Positions 17,830-25,416 of a stretch of DNA of 64,000 nt are shown piece after piece (position 1 is the first letter of the stretch; each line of letters opens with the position of its first letter). A model generated the notes under the pieces. It saw only the letters and a list, made by a program, of their open reading frames with translations, was not told the DNA's origin and did not search any database. This DNA comes from an uncultured Clostridium sp. GTDB lineage: Bacteria > Bacillota > Clostridia > Lachnospirales > Lachnospiraceae. Location of the stretch: NCBI GenBank assembly GCA_934438135.1, contig CAKSBP010000003.1:1-64000 (forward strand), written 5' to 3'. The position numbers and the translations under genes are program-made.

Positions 17830-17940
17830 TCATTCTATATGTTTTAAAAGTCGGTAACACTACGTCAGAACATATGATTAAGAATCATAAAAGAAGGGAG
17901 GGAACTGGTTTTCTCATCACAAAGAGAAGGCTGGGATAGT

Positions 17941-19677
17941 ATGGCTGAGTATTTATCGCCGGGTGTCTATGTAGAAGAGTTTGCTTCTGGTGGACAGCCT
18001 ATGGAAGGTGTTGGTACAAGTACTGCTGGATTTATTGGAATGGCAGAGAGAGGACCTGTGGAAGGCGTTCCGGAATTGGTCACGAATTTCTCTGAATTTA
18101 AGAGAACGTATGGAGGTTATCTTTCAGAAAATGAGTTTGGAACCTATCGTTTTCTTGCGTATTCTGTAGAAAATTTCTTTGTAAATGGAGGGGCACGCTG
18201 CTTTATTATGCGTGTGGCACCACAGGATGCGAAGTGTTCGGTGGGATATGCACCAGATGAAACAAAACCGGTATTAAGTTTTGCCGCAAAAAATCCAGGA
18301 ATCTGGGGAGATGCCATTACCATTACTATGACACCACAGAGTAAAGCAAAAACACAGGTAAAGGAAATCATTACAGAGGGAACGGATAAAAAATATAAAG
18401 TAAAAAGCAGTTCTGGATTTTTAGCTGGAGACATTGTAGCTTATGTGAATGAAGATAAGATTACTTATAACAAAGTTGTGAAAAGCCAGGATAATCTGAT
18501 TTCCTTTGAAACCGAGTTTGCAGAAGACATTGTGGATACGGACCTAATTCCAAAGAAAGTGATTACAACCTGTGAGATGCGTATTGATGTGAAATATGAA
18601 GATATTGTAGAGACTTATGAAAATGTTTCTTTCAATATTGAGTCACCGAATTTTATTGGGAAAAAAATTGCAAAATCAAATTTAGTAACGGTCAGCTATA
18701 CGGAAACAGAAGAAAAAGAAGTAAAAACACCATTCGCACAAATTGCAGGAGCAGATGATGCCGTGAAGACTGTTATTACATTGAAAAATGGAAGCAACGG
18801 AGATATTTCCAGCGTAACTGCTGCTGATTTTATTGGTGTAGATAATGGTGCAGGAAAACGTACTGGAATTCAGGCATTTGTAGATAATGATGTGGTTTCT
18901 TTGATGGCAGTGCCAGGAGTTACCGATCCGAACGTACAGCTTTCACTGGTTGCCCATTGTGAAAACCTGGCAAGCAGATTTGCCGTACTGGATGTGCCAA
19001 GAGAGGCTAAAAAAGTGCAGGATGTGATTGCTCATCGTGACTTATTTGACAGTAATTATGCAGCACTTTATCATCCTTGGTTGCAGGTATTTGACCCACT
19101 GGATAAGAAAAATACTGCAATTCCGCCATCTGGATCTGTTCTTGGAATTTATGCAAGAAGCGATAACAGCAGAGGGGTTCATAAAGCACCTGCCAATGAA
19201 GTCGTTCGTGCCTGTGTTGGACTGGATTGTCAGTTTAATAAAGGAGAGCAGGATATTTTAAATCCAAAGGGAGTTAATCTGATTCGTAGTTTCCCAGGAC
19301 AGGGAATCCGTGTTTGGGGTGCAAGGACGGCTTCTAGTGATGGAAGCTGGAAATACATAAATGTCCGTCGCTTGTTTATTTACATTGAAGAATCTATTAA
19401 AGCAAACACTAACTGGGCTGTATTTGAGCCAAATGATGAAAATCTGTGGGATCGTGTCAAACGCACGATTAGTGTGTTTTTAAATAATATGTGGCGGGAA
19501 GGTTCTCTTGCGGGAGCGTCTCCAGAAGAGGCATTTTACGTTAATGTTGGACGGGATACCATGAGCCAGGATGATATTAACAATGGGCGTCTGATTTGTG
19601 TTATCGGTGTAGCACCAGTGAAACCGGCAGAATTTGTTATCTTCCGTCTAACACAAAAGACGAGTGATTCGGAATAG
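17941..19677 (+). CDS. contractile sheath protein (Afp2-4-like)
   Basis: 578 aa. Begins with the sheath signature LSPGVYVEEF, then TAGFIGMAERGP and TYGGYL; the C-terminal part has NVRRLFIYIEESIKANTNWAVFEPND and ends with a strand-forming QxFRLTQ-like segment (FVIFRLTQKT), all typical of phage tail and eCIS sheath proteins. It forms the outer contracting tube. Only one sheath gene is present, whereas Afp and PVC have three. It is the first gene of the main structural operon and the tube gene follows after 15 nt. Confidence 0.95.
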   Translation: MAEYLSPGVYVEEFASGGQPMEGVGTSTAGFIGMAERGPVEGVPELVTNFSEFKRTYGGYLSENEFGTYRFLAYSVENFFVNGGARCFIMRVAPQDAKCSVGYAPDETKPVLSFAAKNPGIWGDAITITMTPQSKAKTQVKEIITEGTDKKYKVKSSSGFLAGDIVAYVNEDKITYNKVVKSQDNLISFETEFAEDIVDTDLIPKKVITTCEMRIDVKYEDIVETYENVSFNIESPNFIGKKIAKSNLVTVSYTETEEKEVKTPFAQIAGADDAVKTVITLKNGSNGDISSVTAADFIGVDNGAGKRTGIQAFVDNDVVSLMAVPGVTDPNVQLSLVAHCENLASRFAVLDVPREAKKVQDVIAHRDLFDSNYAALYHPWLQVFDPLDKKNTAIPPSGSVLGIYARSDNSRGVHKAPANEVVRACVGLDCQFNKGEQDILNPKGVNLIRSFPGQGIRVWGARTASSDGSWKYINVRRLFIYIEESIKANTNWAVFEPNDENLWDRVKRTISVFLNNMWREGSLAGASPEEAFYVNVGRDTMSQDDINNGRLICVIGVAPVKPAEFVIFRLTQKTSDSE

Positions 19678-19692
19678 AAGGAGGGATGAAGA

Positions 19693-20115
19693 ATGGCTTA
19701 TCCATATGGAAAGTATAGATTTTCAGTTGAAATGAGTTCAGTAAAGGTAGCTGGATTTTCAGAAGCCAGCGGATTTGATGCGTCGATTGATGTCATTGAG
19801 TACAGGGAAGGAAATATGGTTCAGACACCATTAAAAATCCCAGGTCTTAAGAAATATTCCAATATTACATTGAAAAAGGGCGTTGGTGCAACGAAGGAAC
19901 TCTATGACTGGATGATTGCAGGAACAACAGGAGCAGTAAAACGGGAAACCATTACGATTACGATTCATGACGAAGCAGATCAGCCGGTTGCTTCCTGGCA
20001 GGTAATTAATGCTTGGCCTTGCAAATATACGGCACCGGATTTCAATGCAACCTCTTCGGAAATTGCAATTGAATCCTTAGAGATTGCTCACGAAGGATTA
20101 ACAAGAACGAAATAG
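19693..20115 (+). CDS. inner tube protein (Afp1-like, gp19 fold)
   Basis: 140 aa. The pattern YRFSVEMSSVKVAGFSEASGFD...EYREG...PGLKKYSNITLKKGV matches the T4 gp19-like inner tube family that stacks as hexamers inside the sheath. Pairing with the sheath gene just upstream is standard in contractile systems. A GGAGG site stands before the ATG. A long hairpin (20132-20186) follows its stop and may set transcript levels of sheath and tube above the downstream genes. Confidence 0.93.
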   Translation: MAYPYGKYRFSVEMSSVKVAGFSEASGFDASIDVIEYREGNMVQTPLKIPGLKKYSNITLKKGVGATKELYDWMIAGTTGAVKRETITITIHDEADQPVASWQVINAWPCKYTAPDFNATSSEIAIESLEIAHEGLTRTK

Positions 20116-20131
20116 TGGATGCTCTGCTTTA

Positions 20132-20186
20132 GTGGAAGAGAAATAGCGCAGGATGGGAAGAACCGCTGCTGTCTTTTCTCTTCCAC
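20132..20186 (+). other. intercistronic hairpin after sheath-tube pair
   Basis: A perfect 12-bp stem, GTGGAAGAGAAA (20132-20143) with TTTCTCTTCCAC (20175-20186), encloses a 31-nt loop with a possible inner stem (TAGCG/CGCTG). No T run follows, so it is more likely an RNA-stability or processing element, or a partial terminator, than a full stop. It sits in the only gap of more than 100 nt in the structural operon. Confidence 0.6.
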
Positions 20187-20276
20187 ATAAAATGATATTG
20201 GATTCAATAAAAAGAAAATAAATGGAATATTCAAGACGCTGGAAAGAAAAATGGGAAAAGAAAAGGAGGAAGCAGC

Positions 20277-20648
20277 ATGTCATTTCAAACAGAATTTCCA
20301 TTCACCCTGCCAAAGGGCTACATAGATTACGCAGGAAACTTACATCGGGAAGGAGTAATGCGCTTAGCCAATGCAGGAGATGAAATTTTACCATTAAGAG
20401 ATCCGAGGGTGCAGCAGAATCCCGGATATCTGACGATTATTCTGCTATCCAGAGTTATTACCAAGCTTGGTTCTCTGGCAACAGTAGATACGACCATTGT
20501 AGAAGGACTTTATACGATGGATCTTGCTTTTTTACAGGATTTATATGAAAAAATCAATACGATGGAACTGCCATCTTACAAGGGAGTCTGCCCGCATTGT
20601 GGTGAAATTGTAGATATTCCGGTAAATTTTATGGAAGCCGGTCAATAA
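20277..20648 (+). CDS. conserved CIS tail assembly protein with CxxC zinc-ribbon end
   Basis: 123 aa. It reads FPFTLPKGYIDYAGNLHREGVMRLANAGDEILPLRDPRVQ in separate conserved blocks, a pattern typical of the small phage tail assembly-type protein that follows the tube gene in many eCIS loci. The C-terminus holds one CPHCG pair, half of a zinc-ribbon. It is thought to help assembly rather than be a major particle part, but its role is not proven. AGGAGG stands before ATG 20277. Confidence 0.7.
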   Translation: MSFQTEFPFTLPKGYIDYAGNLHREGVMRLANAGDEILPLRDPRVQQNPGYLTIILLSRVITKLGSLATVDTTIVEGLYTMDLAFLQDLYEKINTMELPSYKGVCPHCGEIVDIPVNFMEAGQ

Positions 20649-20833
20649 GTACGTATCCGGCAGAAAAAATTTATGAGGAAGTTGCATTTATCGGTTACTA
20701 TATGCACTGGAGTAATGAGGAAATCATGAGTTTCAGTCACCGTGACCGGCTAAGATGGTGCAAAGAGATTTCAAAGATTAACAGTCAGATGAACCAGGAA
20801 CCGGAGAATATATTTGATGTATCGAATTTGTAA
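20645..20833 (+). CDS. small eCIS protein, DUF6760-like, with apparent ATA start
   Basis: 62 codons, in a frame that reads STYPAEKIYEEVAFIGYYMHWS then EEIMSFSHRDRLRWCKEISKIN. This resembles the short conserved protein (DUF6760-like) that follows the assembly protein in eCIS loci. The first in-frame ATG (20702) would cut off the conserved first 19 residues. The natural start is probably the codon ATA at 20645, which overlaps the upstream stop TAA; one G at 20647 would give the common ATGA start/stop overlap. Function in the particle is unknown, perhaps matching the position of Afp6. Confidence 0.6.
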   Translation: MSTYPAEKIYEEVAFIGYYMHWSNEEIMSFSHRDRLRWCKEISKINSQMNQEPENIFDVSNL

Positions 20834-20868
20834 GACTGATGGAAACAAATTAGAAGGAAGGTGTCACA

Positions 20869-21315
20869 GTGAGCGAATATGGAAGCAGTTCGGAATTTAT
20901 TGTTACGTTCTGGAACAAAACAGATAACAAGCACAGCGAAATTAGTTTCTCCAAAATCAGTAATCTTAAGGCGAAGATAGAATATGAGGTAATCAACGAA
21001 GGGGGAAATCCGATACCTGTTCTTTTACCCATTCCAAGCAGGCAGCCGGAAACCATTATTTTTGAAAAAGGAATGCTGCTTGGAGACAGTGCCAGTTACT
21101 GGGACCAGCTGCGTCCAGGAATGATGGTCAGTAATGTGGTAATTTACGTGAGAAAATACAATGCCACTGTCCGTAAACTGGAATTCGACCAAGGCATTGT
21201 TCTTTCAAAAGAGTATCCATTGTTAAACGCAGTATCGGATGAGGTTTATATTGAGAAACTGGAGGTTGCCCACAGTGGGCTTAAAGAAGTATTTTCTCCT
21301 TATACGGGGACGTAG
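20869..21315 (+). CDS. second tube-type protein (Afp5-like)
   Basis: 148 aa from GTG 20869 (GAAGGAAGGTG upstream). The C-terminal part (EVYIEKLEVAHSGLKEV) closely parallels the first tube protein's end (EIAIESLEIAHEGLTRTK), and the protein is of gp19-like tube size. In Afp-type particles a second tube protein forms the first ring that joins tube to baseplate; this gene has that map position. It is more diverged than the main tube protein, which fits an adaptor role. Confidence 0.75.
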   Translation: MSEYGSSSEFIVTFWNKTDNKHSEISFSKISNLKAKIEYEVINEGGNPIPVLLPIPSRQPETIIFEKGMLLGDSASYWDQLRPGMMVSNVVIYVRKYNATVRKLEFDQGIVLSKEYPLLNAVSDEVYIEKLEVAHSGLKEVFSPYTGT

Positions 21316-21329
21316 GCAGGTGAAAGAGT

Positions 21330-22418
21330 ATGGAACACAATATCAGTGTGATAGTCCCATTTGAGACAAGAAAGCAATACCGGCTGGATAAGTCCTCCAT
21401 TTCCATTCTGCTTTTTGCAAAGAAAATCTTAGATAAATACAGTGCACTTGGTATGTATGGATTTGACGATGCTGCCATGGTATTTTTAGAGCAGATTGCA
21501 GAAGAAGAAAAGAAACAGGGGAAGGAGATTAAAAAGCAAATCGAATTTACGGTAAAACTGATGCTCCTTCATCAGAACCGAAACCGGCTGGCAAGAGATG
21601 TCATCAATGAAAATACAGCCTTTCAGAAGAATATTACCAATCATGTTATGGTGAATCTGAACCGTCTTCTTACCGTGGACAAAAGGGTTTATTCAGAGTT
21701 AAATCAGATTTCCCGCAATAACGTAAAGCTCAAAGAAGCTTACGATAAGATTGTAAAGCTGGAAAATTATGAAAAGAAGCTGGTGTTTCAGGTAAACAGC
21801 CAGCAGACAATCCGCCCAAAGACATTGCAGAGGTCCTTTTACCAGATGTTCAATCATTTGCTGAAACAGAGCCAGATGAAATTAAGCAGTGAGATTTTCA
21901 AAGAATCTACGGCAAGAAAGCAGTTTAAGCAGAACTTAAATAAGCTGCTGGAACTTAAGACCTTTCAGAGCGATGTAAAACGGCATGAATTTCTTCACAT
22001 TATGAAGCATGGTACGTTAGAGGAACGGCGGGAAGCTATGGAAATTCTGCAAAGTGCAGTTATGGAAGTCAATCAGAATATGATTTCGAATCATGTATGG
22101 AATAACAGCCTGGTTTTTAAGAATCTTAAGGTTGGAGAAGAAAGAATGCTTCAGGTGATGCAGCAGGGAAAGCAGGAAAAAGAGATTCGAAAGATACAAA
22201 GGTTACTGCAAAAGCAGCAGACCATTCAGATAGAGGATCATAGGATGTTTGAACAACTAAAAGTACAATTTTCTAAGCAGGATGAAATAATACGGGAAAT
22301 TACAAAAGAGCAGGAAGGAATTCGGAAACAAGGTTCACCGGATACGATTTCAGCAGCGATTTCCAAACAGCTGAAATCAGAGATTCATTTCGATAAAATG
22401 CGCTATGGTATGGAATAA
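21330..22418 (+). CDS. unknown CIS protein, long helical/coiled-coil
   Basis: 362 aa, no recognised family. Almost entirely charged, Lys/Glu/Gln-rich and predicted helical by eye, with heptad-like stretches (KVGEERMLQVMQQGKQEKEI, KIQRLLQKQQTI). No membrane segments or signal. It lies between the tube adaptor and the LysM baseplate gene with 14-nt gaps, so it is surely part of the particle or its assembly. No other gene in the locus looks like a tape measure, so this is a candidate for that role or for a chaperone; both are guesses. Confidence 0.55.
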   Translation: MEHNISVIVPFETRKQYRLDKSSISILLFAKKILDKYSALGMYGFDDAAMVFLEQIAEEEKKQGKEIKKQIEFTVKLMLLHQNRNRLARDVINENTAFQKNITNHVMVNLNRLLTVDKRVYSELNQISRNNVKLKEAYDKIVKLENYEKKLVFQVNSQQTIRPKTLQRSFYQMFNHLLKQSQMKLSSEIFKESTARKQFKQNLNKLLELKTFQSDVKRHEFLHIMKHGTLEERREAMEILQSAVMEVNQNMISNHVWNNSLVFKNLKVGEERMLQVMQQGKQEKEIRKIQRLLQKQQTIQIEDHRMFEQLKVQFSKQDEIIREITKEQEGIRKQGSPDTISAAISKQLKSEIHFDKMRYGME

Positions 22419-22432
22419 AAGGAGGAATCGGT

Positions 22433-23098
22433 ATGTTGCAGGTTGGAGAAATCAATTCGGCAGGAAAAGCAAGATTTCTAACAGAAACGAATAAGGAGAT
22501 TGTACTTCAATTTAATCCAAGTGAGTATGAATTTTCGGAAGAAGCCAGATATAGTGCGAAAGAAAAGGATAAGATGAATTCTTCCCTGCCACAGTATATG
22601 GGAAGCCGTTCCAAAACATTTCATATCAGCCTTAATTTTGATACATCATCTATACAAGATGTAAAAGGAACATCTAGGGCTGCCTGTAGTGTGAAGAGTA
22701 AAACCGACGAAATAGAAGCCCTTGCAAAGATGGAGAATTCTCTGCATCGTCCACCAGCAGTAGATTTTATCTGGGGAGAGATAAAATTTTCAGGTTATGT
22801 GATTTCTGTAAAGACAACGTTTACTTTGTTTCATTCAGATGGAGTTCCCATTCGGGCAAAGGTAGATGTGGTAATGCAGGAAATGCCGGGAAATAAGAAA
22901 AAAAATGCAAAGGAATCACCGGATCGTACAAAAACCAGAGTGCTTTCAGAAGATGTAACCATCTGGGAACTTGCCAGAAGAGAATATGGGGATATGAAGG
23001 AATGGCGGAGAATTGCAAAGGCGAATCAGATTCTAAATCCATTTGAGGTGGAGACAGGAAGAATACTGCAGGTACCTGCAATTACAGAGGACGAATAG
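22433..23098 (+). CDS. LysM-containing baseplate protein (Afp7/gp53-like)
   Basis: 221 aa. The N-terminal part has LQFNPSEYEFSEEARYS, the opening motif of eCIS Afp7-type baseplate proteins; the last 50 residues are a LysM domain (VTIWELARREYGDMKEWRRI...ILQVPAI). In contractile systems this protein holds the spike hub to the baseplate; the LysM domain is structural and need not bind cell wall. Strong AAAGGAGG ribosome site; the spike hub gene follows. Confidence 0.88.
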   Translation: MLQVGEINSAGKARFLTETNKEIVLQFNPSEYEFSEEARYSAKEKDKMNSSLPQYMGSRSKTFHISLNFDTSSIQDVKGTSRAACSVKSKTDEIEALAKMENSLHRPPAVDFIWGEIKFSGYVISVKTTFTLFHSDGVPIRAKVDVVMQEMPGNKKKNAKESPDRTKTRVLSEDVTIWELARREYGDMKEWRRIAKANQILNPFEVETGRILQVPAITEDE

Positions 23099-23127
23099 AG
23101 AAACATTGGATAGAGGAAGGTGAAAAG

Positions 23128-24201
23128 ATGGCAGATTTAATGAAGTTGTCCAGTGGATACACGACACTTGCAAATCAGTATGGGAATTTTGTGGTGCCAG
23201 CGATGAAGATTAAAATAAATGGCCAGGATGTTATAACCAGCATGAATCTGAATGTGGAAGAACTATCGGTTGTCTGCTCCACGAAGGCCTCGGGAATGGC
23301 AGTAATTAAAATTGGTTCCTGTTATGATGAGGAACAGTCGGCCTTTTCCAGTGATGTGAAATCGAAATTTAAACTGGGAACTGTTGTTTCCATTGAACTT
23401 GGATATCTGTCTCATACGGAATGTGTATTTAAAGGATATGTTGCAATGCTTGGTGTGGAAATAGCAGAGGATAAGAGGATTTTAGTGACTCTAATGGATG
23501 CCAGAAGGCTTATGATGACGGGAGGAAGGAAGCATCTGCTGCATGATGTGAAAAATTATTCTGATGCATTTGGTACGGTGATTGGTGCGTATTCCAGATT
23601 GTGTTCCCCAGTTATAGATGCAACGGATGATAAGTTGGAAAATCCAGTTTCTCAGACAAGCAGCGACTACGATTTTATTACCCGGGAGCTTGCAAGAAAA
23701 GGAAAACGAGAATTCTTTATTTTTGCCGATAAAGCCTATTTTCGAAAATTTGATGAAGATACTTCGGTGGCAGTGACGCTGCAATATGGCAGGGAATTAT
23801 ATGAGCTTCGTGTAGATTATGCATATCTGGATGTGAAAATCAAAGTGCTTGGATATAATCAGAAAGAGGAAGCAGCAGTATCTTATGAAAAGCAGGTGGG
23901 CAGTACCGTAGCTCAGACAAGTATTATGACAACGCCTGAGTTTACCATTGCAGACGAAGATGCAGACAGCCAGAAAAAGGCGCAGAATCGGACAGAATAT
24001 GCTGCATGGCTTGAAAAAAAGCGTTCCTGTATTGGGAGCGGTAAGACCATTGGTCTGCCGGAACTTGTACCGGGAAGATATGCAGCCATTGAATTGGTTG
24101 ATGAGATGGTAAATAAAAAATTTTATATCACGGAAGTGAAGCATTCCATTATTAGAAATCATTTTACAACAGAGTTTGAGATAGGGGGAATGTTAGAATG
24201 A
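23128..24201 (+). CDS. spike hub, gp27-like (VgrG N-terminal half)
   Basis: 357 aa. Features of the phage late control D/gp27 family: LGTVVSIELGYLSHTECVFKGYV in the first beta-barrel and a later ELVPGRYAAIELVDE plus KFYITEVKHSI segment. In Afp8 and VgrG this part is fused to the gp5-like spike; here the chain ends and the OB-fold part is a separate gene overlapping by 4 nt (ATGA), indicating coupled translation. It forms the trimeric hub below the tube. Confidence 0.88.
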   Translation: MADLMKLSSGYTTLANQYGNFVVPAMKIKINGQDVITSMNLNVEELSVVCSTKASGMAVIKIGSCYDEEQSAFSSDVKSKFKLGTVVSIELGYLSHTECVFKGYVAMLGVEIAEDKRILVTLMDARRLMMTGGRKHLLHDVKNYSDAFGTVIGAYSRLCSPVIDATDDKLENPVSQTSSDYDFITRELARKGKREFFIFADKAYFRKFDEDTSVAVTLQYGRELYELRVDYAYLDVKIKVLGYNQKEEAAVSYEKQVGSTVAQTSIMTTPEFTIADEDADSQKKAQNRTEYAAWLEKKRSCIGSGKTIGLPELVPGRYAAIELVDEMVNKKFYITEVKHSIIRNHFTTEFEIGGMLE

Positions 24202-24971
24202 GTTTATTTGGAGAACTATTTGAACAGGATGAAAATACTGCCAATAAGGTCTGGGGCGTGACGACAGGAATTGTATTGGAAAACTGGAGTGAAGAGAATA
24301 AGGGAAACGTGAAAGTAGAAATGAATCTTGGAACCCAGGGGAAAAATGTGTCTGGATGGATTCCTGTCATGACTCCCTACGGTGGCAAAGGCTATGGAAT
24401 GTATACTCTGCCGGAAGTAGGTTCCTTTGTTGTTATTGCATTTGAGATGGGAGATCGAAATAAACCGATTGTAATTGGTTCCCTATGGAATCAGAAGAAT
24501 ACTATACCGGAAGAATCGGCTGTTGAGAAAAATACGGTGAAGCGGTTTCAGACAAATGGAGGCTGTCAGGTTATTTTTTCAGAGGAAGAATCCAAAGAGA
24601 AAATCACGATTCATACGCCTGCAAAACTTACGGTTCTTCTGGATGATGAGGCTAAAACCATTTCTGTTTTAGATAAGGAGAAAAAAAATGGAATTATCAT
24701 TAACAGCGAGAAAGGAGAAGCAGCCCTGATGGCAGAAACGAAAATAGAGTTAAAGGTGAATGGAACGTCCATGGTTACACTTGATGGAAATTCAAAAAAA
24801 GTACAGGTGAAGAGTGAAATGGTGGATGTTGCAGCGTCACAGACTCTTAAGTTAAAAGCTCAGTCTAGCAGTCTGGAAGGAAGTATGGTGAAAGTAAAGG
24901 CAGACAGTTCTTTGGGGCTTGAATCCGGGGCAATGGCTCAGTTAAAAGGAAGCATGGTAAAGATAAATTAG
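24198..24971 (+). CDS. spike protein, gp5-like OB fold with beta-helix (VgrG C-terminal half)
   Basis: 257 aa. Residues about 15-110 are the OB fold (GIVLENWSEENKGNVKVEMN, PYGGKGYGMYTLPEVGSFVV, IVIGSLWN). The remainder is Lys/Ser/Val-rich short repeats (KVKAD, VQVKS, LKLKAQS) expected to form a trimeric beta-helical spike. No effector domain is attached to its C-terminus. It works with the gp27-like hub encoded just upstream. A PAAR-like tip protein is encoded at 37409. Confidence 0.88.
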   Translation: MSLFGELFEQDENTANKVWGVTTGIVLENWSEENKGNVKVEMNLGTQGKNVSGWIPVMTPYGGKGYGMYTLPEVGSFVVIAFEMGDRNKPIVIGSLWNQKNTIPEESAVEKNTVKRFQTNGGCQVIFSEEESKEKITIHTPAKLTVLLDDEAKTISVLDKEKKNGIIINSEKGEAALMAETKIELKVNGTSMVTLDGNSKKVQVKSEMVDVAASQTLKLKAQSSSLEGSMVKVKADSSLGLESGAMAQLKGSMVKIN

Positions 24972-24983
24972 GAGGTGCGTAGG

Positions 24984-25400
24984 ATGGATTCCAAACAGTT
25001 TCTTGGAACGGGATTTCAGTTTCCGATTCAGGTGGATAAGGCAACTGGGCGCATGAAAACCTCTTCCTATGAAGAGGATATCAAGCAGGCAATTTGGATT
25101 ATTCTGATGACAAAGAAAGGAGAGCGTGTCAGAAATCCTTTATTTGGATGTGGAATTCACGAGTTCTGCTTTGGAACAACGGATTATCAAACATTGAAAC
25201 AGATGGAGCGAAGTGTGGAAGAAGCACTGCTTTTGTGGGAACCGAGGATTATCCATACAAAGGCTTTGGTATCTTTGGATACATCCAGGCAAGGAGTGGT
25301 AAACATCGAAATTTCCTATGTGGTGCGTGTTACGAATAATCCATTTAATCTGGTGTTTCCTTTTTATATTACAGAAGGTTATGGAAAAAATGCGGAGTAG
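24984..25400 (+). CDS. baseplate wedge protein, gp25-like (Afp9)
   Basis: 138 aa from ATG 24984 (AGGAGGT 6 nt upstream). Contains the gp25/GPW signature: QAIWIILMTKKGERVRNPLFG followed by an E-containing helix and EEALLLWEPRI. gp25 proteins sit where sheath meets baseplate and help start sheath assembly. Standard position before the J-like genes. Confidence 0.92.
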   Translation: MDSKQFLGTGFQFPIQVDKATGRMKTSSYEEDIKQAIWIILMTKKGERVRNPLFGCGIHEFCFGTTDYQTLKQMERSVEEALLLWEPRIIHTKALVSLDTSRQGVVNIEISYVVRVTNNPFNLVFPFYITEGYGKNAE

Positions 25401-25416
25401 AAAGAGGTGAGGCTGT

